Assembly: GCF_014171475.1 (NCBI RefSeq)
Contig: NZ_CP048817.1
Coordinates: 1,736,001 to 1,800,000 of the forward strand
DNA length: 64,000 nt
Reading direction: 5' to 3'
Source: Sphingomonas sp. So64.6b
GTDB lineage: Bacteria; Pseudomonadota; Alphaproteobacteria; Sphingomonadales; Sphingomonadaceae
The notes beneath the pieces were generated by a model. It made no database searches and was not told the origin of the DNA. It saw nothing but the letters and a program-made list of their open reading frames with translations. The first letter of the stretch is position 1. Every line of letters begins with the position of its first letter. This document shows, in pieces, positions 1-8,394 of this stretch. Position numbers and translations under genes: made by a program.

Positions 1-2022
1 GGCTCGGTTGACCTGCCGATCACGGACAGCCTGAAATCGTCCTTCACCTTCGGGGTCAAGAGCCGCGACGGCTTTCTCGAGCGCGTCCCCTACCCTGACG
101 AGCGCGCCAATAACGCGCCCTCCTTCACGGCTTTTTCCGCCGCCGGCTATGACAGCGCGAAGCGTGAGGGAGCGAACGAGAACTGGAACCTGCGGGGCAA
201 GCTGAAATGGAACGACGGCGGGCCGCTCAAGGTCACGCTGTCGGGCGATTACAGCAAGGACAATGGCACATCGGCGAACACGCTGCTGGGAACGACCGAG
301 ATGGTGCCGGGGAATTTCGCCGGCACCTCCAACTTGCCCGGAACCGCGTTCGATCCGACGGGAACGACCGGATTTCTGTTCGCGGGCCTGTATAATTTCT
401 GCATCGGCAGCACCACGGCGCAGATTGCCGCGCGTAATGCCGCGGCGCTGTGCGGGGTCGCGGGGACGCAATTTAATCCGCAATTCCAGCTGCCCAGCTA
501 TGCCAGTGTCAATGTCGATGGCAATCCGGCCAATGATCGCCTGCCATGGGATGGCCGCTACGTCACCGGCGACCCGGACCGCAGCTATGCGACCGGCAAC
601 AGCTATTCCAGCCTCAAGTCCTGGGGCCTGAGCGGCGTGGTCGATTTCGACCTGTCGGACAATGTCTCGCTGAAGTCGATCACCGCCTATCGCGAGCTGC
701 ACTGGAACGCCGGGCTAGACGCGGATGGTTCGCCGCTCAACTTCCTGCAATTGAGCTTCACGATGAACCAGTGGCAATTCAGCCAGGAGCTGCAGTTGCT
801 CGGCAAGGCGCTGGACAGTAAGCTGAACTATGTCCTGGGCGCTTATTATTTCAAGGAAGCGGGCGACCTTCACGATTATGTGACGTTCGCGGAAGGCTTG
901 GTCCAGGTCGATGGCCCCAATCAGCTGAAAACCGACAATTACGCGTTTTTCGGCCAAGTGGATTATCGGCCGATCGACCTGATCGGGATCACTCTGGGCG
1001 GGCGTTACACGCGCGAGCAGAAGGAGTTCGAAGGCGGCCAGCAGGAACTGAACGGGTTCAACTACAAGCTGTTCGGCTGCTCTGACCCGAACGGCAACAT
1101 CACGCCGAACGGCCCCTTCCCGCTCGCCCCGATCCCGTGCAGCGTGGGCCTGTCATTCCCCGATCCGACCAATCCGGTGCGTGTCTATACGCCCGGCATC
1201 AACCAGAAGAAGTTCACCAACTTCTCGCCCAAGGTCGGCATTCAGCTTCATCCCAACGACGATGTCATGATCTATGGCAGCTGGTCGAAGGGCTACAAGA
1301 CCGGCGGCTGGACCACGCGATTGACCAACCCGCAAGGCAAAGTCGCTCCCGATTTCGACGAGGAAAAGGCAACCACCTGGGAAGCCGGCATCAAATCGAC
1401 GCTGATCGCGCGCCGCCTGCAGCTCAACCTCGCGGCCTTTTCGACTACCTACAAGAACATCCAGTTGAATATTCAGATCGGCACATCGCCGACCATCGAC
1501 AATGCCGGCGATGCGCTGATCCGCGGTTTCGAACTTGAGATGGTCGCCGCGCCGATCAACGGCCTGACGCTCAACGGCTCGATCGGGTATATCGATGCCC
1601 ATTATACGTCGGTGGCCGCGGCGACCGCAGCCGTGGGCGGGGCCAATGCCCTCCAGGCCGGTACGCTGGTGGGCGAGGATTTGCCCAAGACACCGCACTG
1701 GAAGGTCAATCTCAGCCCGCGCTATGAGGCGAAGCTCGGCAATGGCGGTTCGGTCATCTTGCTTGCCGACTGGACCCATACGTCCGGCGCCTGGAACGAC
1801 ACGCAGCGCACCCTTCTGCTGGAGCGGGCGGCGAGCGATATCGTCAATGGCAGTGTCGGCTATCGTGCGCCCAATGGGAATTGGTCGTTCACGGTCGGCG
1901 GCACCAACCTCACCGACAAGCGCTATTTGACCTCGGGCGGATCCAACGTCGCGGCCGGCGCCATCTTCGGCACCTATAACCGCCCGCGCGAATGGTATGC
2001 GCGGTTCGGTTTCAACTTCTAA
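1..2022 (+). CDS. TonB-dependent receptor, C-terminal part (5' end outside window)
   Basis: The frame is open from base 1 and runs about 674 codons to a TAA, so the signal peptide and plug domain lie outside the window. The visible part alternates short beta-strands and loops, as in a 22-strand outer-membrane barrel. It contains a YGSWSKGYKTGGW segment (typical barrel motif around 1270-1310) and ends in NLTDKRYL ... PREWYARFGFNF, the classic terminal strand with a last Phe recognised by the BAM complex. The family imports siderophores, vitamins, glycans or aromatic compounds using TonB-ExbBD energy. The substrate cannot be read from the barrel. The next gene starts 11 bp downstream and encodes an aryl/allyl-type alcohol dehydrogenase, so co-transcription and uptake of an aromatic or alcohol-yielding compound is a reasonable inference. 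Confidence 0.93.
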   Translation, partial: GSVDLPITDSLKSSFTFGVKSRDGFLERVPYPDERANNAPSFTAFSAAGYDSAKREGANENWNLRGKLKWNDGGPLKVTLSGDYSKDNGTSANTLLGTTEMVPGNFAGTSNLPGTAFDPTGTTGFLFAGLYNFCIGSTTAQIAARNAAALCGVAGTQFNPQFQLPSYASVNVDGNPANDRLPWDGRYVTGDPDRSYATGNSYSSLKSWGLSGVVDFDLSDNVSLKSITAYRELHWNAGLDADGSPLNFLQLSFTMNQWQFSQELQLLGKALDSKLNYVLGAYYFKEAGDLHDYVTFAEGLVQVDGPNQLKTDNYAFFGQVDYRPIDLIGITLGGRYTREQKEFEGGQQELNGFNYKLFGCSDPNGNITPNGPFPLAPIPCSVGLSFPDPTNPVRVYTPGINQKKFTNFSPKVGIQLHPNDDVMIYGSWSKGYKTGGWTTRLTNPQGKVAPDFDEEKATTWEAGIKSTLIARRLQLNLAAFSTTYKNIQLNIQIGTSPTIDNAGDALIRGFELEMVAAPINGLTLNGSIGYIDAHYTSVAAATAAVGGANALQAGTLVGEDLPKTPHWKVNLSPRYEAKLGNGGSVILLADWTHTSGAWNDTQRTLLLERAASDIVNGSVGYRAPNGNWSFTVGGTNLTDKRYLTSGGSNVAAGAIFGTYNRPREWYARFGFNF

Positions 2023-2033
2023 TCGTGCCGACG

Positions 2034-3113
2034 ATGGAGATCGAAGCAGCGGTGGTCGAGGCCCCAGGCGAGTCGTTCAGGCTCGTCCGATTGCAGATGG
2101 ATGCCCCGGGTCCCGACCAGGTTCGGGTCAGGATCCACGCCTGTGGTGTCTGTCATACCGATATGGTGATGCGCGACGGCGCGCTGCCCGTCCCCTTCCC
2201 GTGCATCTTCGGCCATGAGGGCGCGGGTGTGGTCGAGGCGGTGGGGCCAGACGTCACGAGCGTCGAGCCCGGCGACCATGTTCTCCTCAGCTTTCATAGC
2301 TGTGGAACGTGCCCCGCCTGCCACGACCATCAGCCGGGCTATTGCGCCGAATTCTTTCCGCGAAACTTCCTTGGCGGGATCGGCCCCGGACAAGGCGGGA
2401 TCTGGCGGGGCGACGACCGGATCGGGGGCAATATCTTCGGCCAATCGGCTTTTGCCAGCCACGCCTTCGCGCACAGCGACAATGTGGTGAAGATCGATCG
2501 GGACCTGCCGCTGGAGATCCTCGCGCCGCTCGGCTGTGGTGTGCAGACGGGTGCGGGCACCGTGCTCGAAACGCTGCGCGTCCAGCCTGGCCAGTCGATC
2601 GCGATCCTGGGCGCGGGTGCGGTCGGGCTCTCCGCCGTGATGGCCGCGGTGATCGCCGGCGCGGGACGCATCGCGCTACTCGACCGCCACGCGCATCGGC
2701 TCGATCTCGGCAGGGAATTGGGCGCTACCGAAACCGCGGACGATATCGCCGATCTGAACGGGCCGTTCGACCATATCATGGATACGACGGGCGTTCCCGC
2801 GCTCCTGCAGCAGGCGATGGAAAAACTGGCGCTGCGCGGCACGCTCGCGCTGGTCGGGGCTTATCCCCCGGGACAGATGATGGAGGTGGAGCCGTCCGCG
2901 GTGATGGGCACGGGTCGCCGGATCGTCGGCGTGGTCGAGGGCGGGATCGACCCACGCCAGTTCATCCCGCGGCTGGTCGGTTATTATCGCGCCGGCAAGC
3001 TGCCGCTCGAAAAGCTCATCCGCACCTACCCGTTCGGCGCGATCGAAGAAGCATTTCACGCATCGGAAACGGGCGCGGTCATCAAGCCCGTATTGCTCAT
3101 GCCCGATCGCTGA
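2034..3113 (+). CDS. zinc-dependent alcohol dehydrogenase (aryl/benzyl alcohol type)
   Basis: A medium-chain dehydrogenase of 359 residues that oxidises an alcohol to an aldehyde with NAD(P). The catalytic-zinc Cys is in CGVCHTD (near residue 39) and the GHE box follows in GHEGAGVVEAVG. The structural-zinc lobe has four Cys in CGTCPACHDHQPGYC. A Rossmann fold follows with GAGAVGLSAVMAA and an acidic residue after strand 2 (LLDRHAHRL), which favours NAD. The FFPRNFLGG region and overall length match the XylB / aryl-alcohol dehydrogenase branch. An upstream in-frame start exists at 1992, inside the receptor gene, but the product alignment begins at MEIEAAVVEA, so 2034 is preferred. It lies 11 bp after the TonB-dependent receptor and probably shares its transcript. 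The exact substrate is unknown. Confidence 0.9.
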   Translation: MEIEAAVVEAPGESFRLVRLQMDAPGPDQVRVRIHACGVCHTDMVMRDGALPVPFPCIFGHEGAGVVEAVGPDVTSVEPGDHVLLSFHSCGTCPACHDHQPGYCAEFFPRNFLGGIGPGQGGIWRGDDRIGGNIFGQSAFASHAFAHSDNVVKIDRDLPLEILAPLGCGVQTGAGTVLETLRVQPGQSIAILGAGAVGLSAVMAAVIAGAGRIALLDRHAHRLDLGRELGATETADDIADLNGPFDHIMDTTGVPALLQQAMEKLALRGTLALVGAYPPGQMMEVEPSAVMGTGRRIVGVVEGGIDPRQFIPRLVGYYRAGKLPLEKLIRTYPFGAIEEAFHASETGAVIKPVLLMPDR

Positions 3114-3282
3114 CCCCCTATCGTTTTGATCTTGAGGCCGCGGTACGGCCGGGCAGTCTATCCGTTTCGAAAGAAGAAATCGAATGTCCGTCGATCCGCG
3201 ATGCCATGGGAGACAAGGCGGTCGACCAGCAGCTGATAGGATTTAACGGGCTGTAATTTGGGGCGGCGAAGTTTAAAAGCAG

Positions 3283-4890
3283 ATGAGGATCGATGCCGCC
3301 TCGTTCGCAGATCGTGACCCGAGCGCGGTGGACCCACGTGCTATCGCCCCCTATTCAACATGGATGTTCGAAAGCATCATCGTCGTCGCGCGAGACCGGC
3401 AGCGTCTTGCCGATATCAGTTCAGTCGCCACCCGCTTCGGTCTTGGTGCGCTGCTCGCGCGGCTGGGGCTGGAACGTCCGGCGCCACAGCCGGACGGCGA
3501 ACCCGGACAAGCCCAGCCGCTGCCGGAGCGCTGCCGCATGGCGCTCGAAGCGCTGGGTCCGACCTTCGTCAAACTGGGCCAGATCCTCGCGACCCGCGCC
3601 GACCTCTTGCCGCCGGACTGGATCGCCGCGTTCGAGCAGTTGCACAGCGCCGCGCCGGTCCTGCCGTTCGAACAACTGCGCGCCGCGGTCGAAGAAGCGC
3701 TCGGCGAACCGCCCGAAACCGCGTTCGCATCGTTCGATCAGGAGCCGCTTGCCGCCGCGTCGATGGCGCAAGTGCATCGCGCGACGCTCAGCGACGGCCA
3801 CGCGATCATCCTCAAGATCCGGCGCCCCGGCATCCGCCCGATGATCGAGGCCGATCTGCGATTGATCGCGCACCTCGCCAAGCTCGCCGAGGGCGCCAGC
3901 GCCGATATCGCCCGGCTGCGCCCGCGCGACCTGCTCCAGCAACTGACCGAAGCGGTGCTGGAGGAACTCGATTTCAGCAACGAGGCCCGCAATGCCGAGC
4001 GTTTCGCCAGCGACTTTGCCGGCAATGATCGCGTCGTCATTCCGGCGATCCACTGGGAGTGGACGTCCGAAACCTTGCTGGCGATGGACTATGTCGCCGG
4101 CACGCCACCGACCGACGCGGCACGGCTGGAGGCAGCCGGAATCGATCCACAGCGGATCGCCGCGCTCGGCGCGGAAATCATCCTCGACATGGTGCTGGTC
4201 AATGGCCGCTTCCACGGCGATCCACATCCCGGCAACCTGCTCTGTCTGCCCGGTGATCGCATCGCCCTGCTCGACTTCGGCATGATGGGCCATGTCAGCC
4301 CAAGGCGGCGCGAGGAGATGACCGGGTTCGTCCAGTCGCTCGTCGCGGGCGATCCGGCGCGGCTGGGCGAAGTCCTGACCGCGTGGACCGAAGGCGGTGG
4401 TGTGCCGCCGGCGCGGATCGCCGCCGCCGCCGACCGACTGATCGCCCGGCACGGCCAGGGTCGGCTCGTACTCGCCCGTGTCGTTGCCGATTTCATGGCG
4501 CTGATGCGCGAAGAGCGGCTTTCGATGCCGCCCGACCTGGTGTTGATTTTCAAGGCGCTGGTGACGATCGATGGCGTGCTGATGCGGATCGATCCGACCT
4601 TCGACCTCGCGGCGGCGGCGACGCGTGCCTGGGGCAAGGTGATGCTATCGCGTTATTCGAGCGAAGCGTTGCGCGACCGGCTGAGCGGGTTGCTGCTCGA
4701 CCTGGCGGTGACCGGCGACGATCTGCCACGGCTTTTGCGCGCAACAATCAGGAAGCTCACCGCACCCGCGACCGATATAAGTCCCGATATCACGCGCCTC
4801 GCGGACGGCGCGTCGCGGACCGGGCGCCTGATTTGCCTGAGCGTCCTTGCGGCTGGCGCCATGATTGCGGCGGCGATCTTGCTCAACTGA
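3283..4890 (+). CDS. ubiB: ABC1/UbiB-family atypical protein kinase-like protein
   Basis: A 535-residue ABC1/ADCK/UbiB-family protein. The family supports ubiquinone biosynthesis and membrane lipid homeostasis through an atypical kinase fold with ATPase activity. Visible signatures are the KxGQ motif (FVKLGQILATRADLLP), the Ala-rich nucleotide loop before AQVHRA, the beta-3 lysine in IILKIRRPG, the catalytic HGDPHPGN segment and the metal-binding DFGMMGH. One hydrophobic helix lies at the extreme C terminus (about residues 513-535) and would anchor it in the inner membrane. An internal Met at 3364 (MFESIIVVARD) is an alternative start. It is followed 19 bp later by the alkyl-DNA repair gene. 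The symbol is a family-level call; orthology to the quinone enzyme was not tested. Confidence 0.88.
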   Translation: MRIDAASFADRDPSAVDPRAIAPYSTWMFESIIVVARDRQRLADISSVATRFGLGALLARLGLERPAPQPDGEPGQAQPLPERCRMALEALGPTFVKLGQILATRADLLPPDWIAAFEQLHSAAPVLPFEQLRAAVEEALGEPPETAFASFDQEPLAAASMAQVHRATLSDGHAIILKIRRPGIRPMIEADLRLIAHLAKLAEGASADIARLRPRDLLQQLTEAVLEELDFSNEARNAERFASDFAGNDRVVIPAIHWEWTSETLLAMDYVAGTPPTDAARLEAAGIDPQRIAALGAEIILDMVLVNGRFHGDPHPGNLLCLPGDRIALLDFGMMGHVSPRRREEMTGFVQSLVAGDPARLGEVLTAWTEGGGVPPARIAAAADRLIARHGQGRLVLARVVADFMALMREERLSMPPDLVLIFKALVTIDGVLMRIDPTFDLAAAATRAWGKVMLSRYSSEALRDRLSGLLLDLAVTGDDLPRLLRATIRKLTAPATDISPDITRLADGASRTGRLICLSVLAAGAMIAAAILLN

Positions 4891-4909
4891 CCGCTGAAAG
4901 AATGAAGAG

Positions 4910-5401
4910 ATGAGCTATTCATACAAGATAATCGCGTCGCCGGTCGGTGAGCTGACGCTCATTACCAGCGACAAGGGCCTGGCGGCAATCCTGTGGGAGA
5001 ATGACGATCCGAACCGGGTTCGTCTTGGCCCGCTTGTCGAAGCGCCGGAAAACCCTTTCCTGGTCGAAACCGAACGCCAACTCGGCGCTTATTTTGCTGG
5101 TAGATTGACGGCGTTCACCGTTCCACTCGATTTCAACGGAACCGATTTCCAGAAGAGCGTCTGGACGGCGTTGCTGGACATCCCGTTCGGCGAAACGCGC
5201 AGCTATGCGCAGATCGCCCGGCAACTCGGCAGGCCGACTGCTTTCCGGGCGGTCGGCGCGGCGAACGGCAAGAATCCGATTTCGATCATCGCGCCTTGTC
5301 ACCGCGTCCTGGGTTCGAGCGGCGCGCTGACGGGATTTGCCGGCGGGCTTGCCGCGAAACAATATCTGCTCGAAATCGAGGGCGCACGGTTGGCCGCCTG
5401 A
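4910..5401 (+). CDS. ogt: methylated-DNA--[protein]-cysteine S-methyltransferase
   Basis: A 163-residue suicide enzyme that removes O6-alkyl groups from guanine (and O4-alkyl from thymine) by transfer to its own cysteine. The acceptor is in the PCHRVLGSSGALTGFAGG block (Cys near residue 128), preceded by the helix-turn-helix recognition segment GETRSYAQIARQLGRP and the Asn hinge NGKNPISI. Length and order match the Ogt type, which lacks the Ada N-terminal regulatory domain. A GAAGAG sequence just before the ATG can serve as the ribosome binding site. It begins 19 bp after the ubiB-like gene on the same strand, so the two are probably co-transcribed. The following GNAT gene converges on it. 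Confidence 0.95.
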   Translation: MSYSYKIIASPVGELTLITSDKGLAAILWENDDPNRVRLGPLVEAPENPFLVETERQLGAYFAGRLTAFTVPLDFNGTDFQKSVWTALLDIPFGETRSYAQIARQLGRPTAFRAVGAANGKNPISIIAPCHRVLGSSGALTGFAGGLAAKQYLLEIEGARLAA

Positions 5402-5410
5402 GATCACCTC

Positions 5411-5836
5411 TTATCGTTCCCGGCGATACCAGAACGCATCGGCCTGACGCGCCATGCCGATGCGTTCGTAGAAGCCGGCCGCCTCCGGTACCGAGGCAAG
5501 GATGACGCTGACCGTCGGGCCAAGCAGGCGCCGGGCCTCATCGAGCAGGCCACGCCCGACACCCAGGCCCTGAGCGGCGGGGTTCACGGCGAGCTCCGGC
5601 ACATAACAGGACCAGGCGAAGTCGGTGATGGCACGCATCACACCGACGAGTTCGCCCTGCGGCCCGTCGAGCCGCGCAGTCAGCATCAGGTCAGCCCGTT
5701 CGAGCATCGCAAGAAGGCGCCGCTCATCGTCGATCGGGCGGATCGCTCCGAGGCCGGATTCGACCAGCACCCGCCGAAATTCGGCAACCGGAAGTCCCGG
5801 TTCAGTGGCGTAGGTGACCCGGGGTCGATCGGTCAT
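5411..5836 (-). CDS. GNAT family N-acetyltransferase
   Basis: A 141-residue single-domain GCN5-related acetyltransferase, which would transfer acetyl from acetyl-CoA to an amine. The core shows the strand-4 segment CYVPELAVNPAAQGLGVGRGLL, whose Q-G-L-G-V-G run is the pyrophosphate-binding motif A, and ends with the FYERIGM motif typical of GNATs. Its ATG overlaps the TGA of the upstream TetR regulator by four bases, so the two are translationally coupled. The substrate is not evident. Linkage to a TetR repressor and a divergent SDR suggests a small detoxification or antibiotic-modifying module, but that is inference. Confidence 0.88.
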   Translation of the reverse strand: MTDRPRVTYATEPGLPVAEFRRVLVESGLGAIRPIDDERRLLAMLERADLMLTARLDGPQGELVGVMRAITDFAWSCYVPELAVNPAAQGLGVGRGLLDEARRLLGPTVSVILASVPEAAGFYERIGMARQADAFWYRRER

Positions 5837-6396
5837 GCGAGTTTCAACGCCTTCAAAAATCGTTCGAGATGGACGCGGATCGCGGCCCCAAGATCACCAC
5901 CCGGTGAAAAGCCCCAGAGCAGCAAGGCGCCCTGCCACTGGGCGATCATCAGCATACCGATATCAGCGGGTGCGCCCGGCGTTTCCGCGAAACAGTCTCC
6001 GACCCGGGCGGCGAGCTTTTTCACCCAGCGATGCCCGCGTGCGCGTAAATCCGGATGGCGCAAGTCCTCGCGCAATACATGGAGCTGATCGGCATAGCTT
6101 TCGACATCGCCATAACCCTGCGACAGCCGGTCGAGCATGGTGATCGCTCCCGCCGGGGTTCTCGGCTGCGACGCGGCGATCTGGTCGTTGTGCAGCTCAA
6201 ACACATCCCAGGCATGAAGCATGGCGGCATGGATCAACGCCGCCTTGTTGCCGAAACGCTGGACAAGGGTCGACCCGGCAAGCCCGCTACGCTGCGCCAG
6301 CGCAGCGAAGGTCAGCGCGTCCGATCCCCGCTCCTGCATCAGGGCAAGCGCGTGACCGAAAATCGCTTCATCGCTGGTGGTTCGTGGCCGGGGCAT
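5833..6396 (-). CDS. TetR family transcriptional regulator
   Basis: A 187-residue regulator with an N-terminal DNA-binding domain: TSDEAIFGHALALMQERG, then LTFAALAQRSGLAGSTLVQRFGNKAAL, the TetR helix-turn-helix with the FGNKAAL anchor (residues about 27-55). The C-terminal ligand-binding half is helical and family-specific. The stop overlaps the start of the GNAT gene (ATGA). The gene is divergent from an SDR oxidoreductase, with an 81-bp gap containing a near-perfect 18-bp palindrome that begins 17 bp from this start codon. That arrangement is typical of a TetR repressor controlling itself and its divergent neighbour. The inducer is unknown. Confidence 0.93.
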   Translation of the reverse strand: MPRPRTTSDEAIFGHALALMQERGSDALTFAALAQRSGLAGSTLVQRFGNKAALIHAAMLHAWDVFELHNDQIAASQPRTPAGAITMLDRLSQGYGDVESYADQLHVLREDLRHPDLRARGHRWVKKLAARVGDCFAETPGAPADIGMLMIAQWQGALLLWGFSPGGDLGAAIRVHLERFLKALKLA

Positions 6397-6412
6397 CTTG
6401 CTCGATGATTAG

Positions 6413-6430
6413 TAAATGAATATTCGTTTA
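6413..6430. promoter_or_regulatory. putative TetR operator palindrome
   Basis: The sequence TAAATGAATATTCGTTTA reads almost identically on both strands, with a single mismatched pair. It sits in the divergent intergenic region between the TetR gene (start 6396) and the SDR gene (start 6478), where a dimeric repressor would be expected to bind. Assignment to this TetR is by position only. Confidence 0.6.
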
Positions 6431-6477
6431 TAAATGGCCTTTATTCAGACGCAAGGCGAGTCGGTCGGGGAGTTCGC

Positions 6478-7386
6478 ATGAAACTGGCAGGAAAAGTCGC
6501 TCTGGTCGCCGGTGCCACCCGTGGCGCCGGACGCGGCATCGCCGCCGAACTCGGCGTGGCCGGGGCGATTGTCTATGTCACGGGGCGGACAACGCGGGCA
6601 CAGCGATCCGAATATGATCGACCCGAAACGATCGAAGAGACTGCCGAGCTCGTCACCGCGCTGGGCGGCACTGGCATTGCGGTGCAGGTCGATCATCTGG
6701 TGTCGGAGCAGGTGCGCGACCTGGTAGCACGAATCCGCACCGAACAGGGCCGGCTGGATGTGCTGGTCAATGATATCTGGGGCGGCGAGCGGCTGATCGA
6801 ATGGAACAAGCCGGTCTGGGAGCATGATCTCGACAAGGGCCTTCGCCTGCTTCGATTGCAAGTCGAAACGCACATGATCACGGCACACCATGCGCTGCCG
6901 CTGCTGATCGAGCGGCCCGGCGGGCTGCTGGTCGAGGTCACCGATGGACCGGCCGATTACAATGCCGATCACTACCGCATCAATCCGTTCTACGATCTGG
7001 CCAAGGTTTCGGTAAACCGCATGGCCTGGGCACATGCCAAGGATCTGGCGCCCTATGGTGCGACATCGGTGTCGCTGTCGCCTGGCTGGCTGCGCTCGGA
7101 AATAATGCTCGAGACATTCGGTGTCGCCGAGAAGAATTGGCGCGATGCACTGGACAAAGTGCCGCATTTCGCCATTTCGGAAAGCCCGCGCTTTCCCGGC
7201 CGGGCGGTGGCGGCGCTCGCTGCAGATCCCGAACGTGCGCAGCGGAACGGCCAATCTGTCACCAGTGGGCAACTCGCCCAACATTATGGCTTCACCGATC
7301 TCGACGGCTCACGTCCCGATGCCTGGCCTTATATGGTCGAGGTGCAGGATGCCGGCAAACCCGCCGATGTGACCGGTTACCGATAA
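6478..7386 (+). CDS. short-chain dehydrogenase/reductase
   Basis: A 302-residue SDR with the N-terminal nucleotide loop GATRGAGRGIA (TGxxxGxG-like, residues about 12-22) and a Y-x-x-x-K active site in FYDLAKVSVNR. An extended C-terminal part makes it longer than classical 250-residue SDRs and resembles the DHRS1-like branch (the LSPGWLRSE and RSEIMLETF segments). It would use NAD(P)H to reduce or oxidise a carbonyl or alcohol; the substrate is unknown. A GGGGAG ribosome binding site lies 6-10 bases before the ATG. It is transcribed away from the TetR/GNAT pair across a palindrome and is the most likely target of that repressor. Confidence 0.9.
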   Translation: MKLAGKVALVAGATRGAGRGIAAELGVAGAIVYVTGRTTRAQRSEYDRPETIEETAELVTALGGTGIAVQVDHLVSEQVRDLVARIRTEQGRLDVLVNDIWGGERLIEWNKPVWEHDLDKGLRLLRLQVETHMITAHHALPLLIERPGGLLVEVTDGPADYNADHYRINPFYDLAKVSVNRMAWAHAKDLAPYGATSVSLSPGWLRSEIMLETFGVAEKNWRDALDKVPHFAISESPRFPGRAVAALAADPERAQRNGQSVTSGQLAQHYGFTDLDGSRPDAWPYMVEVQDAGKPADVTGYR

Positions 7387-7475
7387 GGCGAGGGCACCTC
7401 GCCCGCGCCTTCATTCCATGCGAGCAGGAACGTCAGTCGCCGTGCCCGCCCGCCTGGCGTCAATTTCGCGGCCTG

Positions 7476-7976
7476 TTACCGCCGGCATTTCCTTGCGCTC
7501 TGCAACCCGCGCAGGAAGCCACGGCGCGCGACGCCCGCATCGACCGCAGCGTTCATGCGGCGCTCGGCGGGGCCGGCGCCGCTGACTTCGCGGACGATGC
7601 CGCGGAACGGGATCAGCGAATTCACCACGGCGGCCCCGCCGACCTTGGCGATGTTACGCTTGTTCTGCGCCGGGGAAGACGTGAAATCGGGGCCGATAAC
7701 GTCGTTCAACGCAGCGATCGACGAGGCAAGCTGCGCGCATCCACCAGTCCCCGCAGTCGTGTAAGGATCTTCGCTTACCTTGACGAGCAGCGGCGGAATC
7801 TTGGTTTTCTCGATTCCGACATCGCGCACCGGCTGAGTAACGATCTCTCCCGTGGACTGCTCCTTGTTCGATTGCGCGGTGGCAATGCTGCCCGGTGTGG
7901 CGATCGCGATCGCCGCGATCATCGCCAAAAAAGCGCCCTTGCGGTGACGCGTTTGCGCGTCTGATATCGACTTCAT
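7476..7976 (-). CDS. secreted hypothetical protein
   Basis: A 166-residue protein of no recognised family. A signal peptide is visible: basic residues in the first 13 positions, a hydrophobic stretch FLAMIAAIAIATPG, and cleavage plausible after IATAQ (near residue 35). The mature part has two Cys (TGGCAQLASS and the near-terminal RKC) that could form a disulfide in the periplasm, and a hydrophobic GGAAVVNSLIPF segment. A good ribosome binding site (AGGAATCAGGG) precedes the ATG. It converges with the SDR gene and diverges from the autotransporter gene, about 400 bp away. No function is proposed. Confidence 0.72.
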   Translation of the reverse strand: MKSISDAQTRHRKGAFLAMIAAIAIATPGSIATAQSNKEQSTGEIVTQPVRDVGIEKTKIPPLLVKVSEDPYTTAGTGGCAQLASSIAALNDVIGPDFTSSPAQNKRNIAKVGGAAVVNSLIPFRGIVREVSGAGPAERRMNAAVDAGVARRGFLRGLQSARKCRR

Positions 7977-8394
7977 GTCCCTGATTCCTTGATGAGCGAA
8001 TTCCGGCCGCGCGTTAACGGCACGCTGTACCCGTTACTGCACAGTCGCAATGGCCTTCACCCCTGGTGTCCGCTGCATCACAACTACCACATCCAACGCG
8101 CCGATCGGAAAGACGATCCATGTTGCTGGGATAGTTGCTGTTTTCCTGTCATGAAAAAGAACGCAACGGCGGTGACGAAATATCGTTCGGCGATGATGAT
8201 ACATCAGAGAGCGTCCGCGACGACATAGCCAAATGCAACCCGTTGCATTCCGAGGCAGCGTCCGGCGACGGCCTGTGCATCTGCTTTCAAGCTTTCCTGC
8301 GCCGTATCGAGCCGGCGGCCCAGCGTCGGCCGCCGCATCCCCGGGACATCGGCAGCCGAGCGGGCCATCAATCAGGAACAGTGGAACCCTCATC
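7977..8394. other. 418-bp intergenic region upstream of the autotransporter
   Basis: This stretch separates the divergent secreted hypothetical gene and the autotransporter gene. Open frames cross it on both strands but none has coding character or a recognisable product. It should hold the promoters of both genes; no convincing operator or riboswitch was seen. Confidence 0.5.

Noticed and set aside
3114..3282. Possible short frame in the gap before the UbiB-family gene
   Set aside because: The frame that continues past the dehydrogenase has no start with a ribosome binding site and no recognisable sequence; the gap is treated as non-coding.
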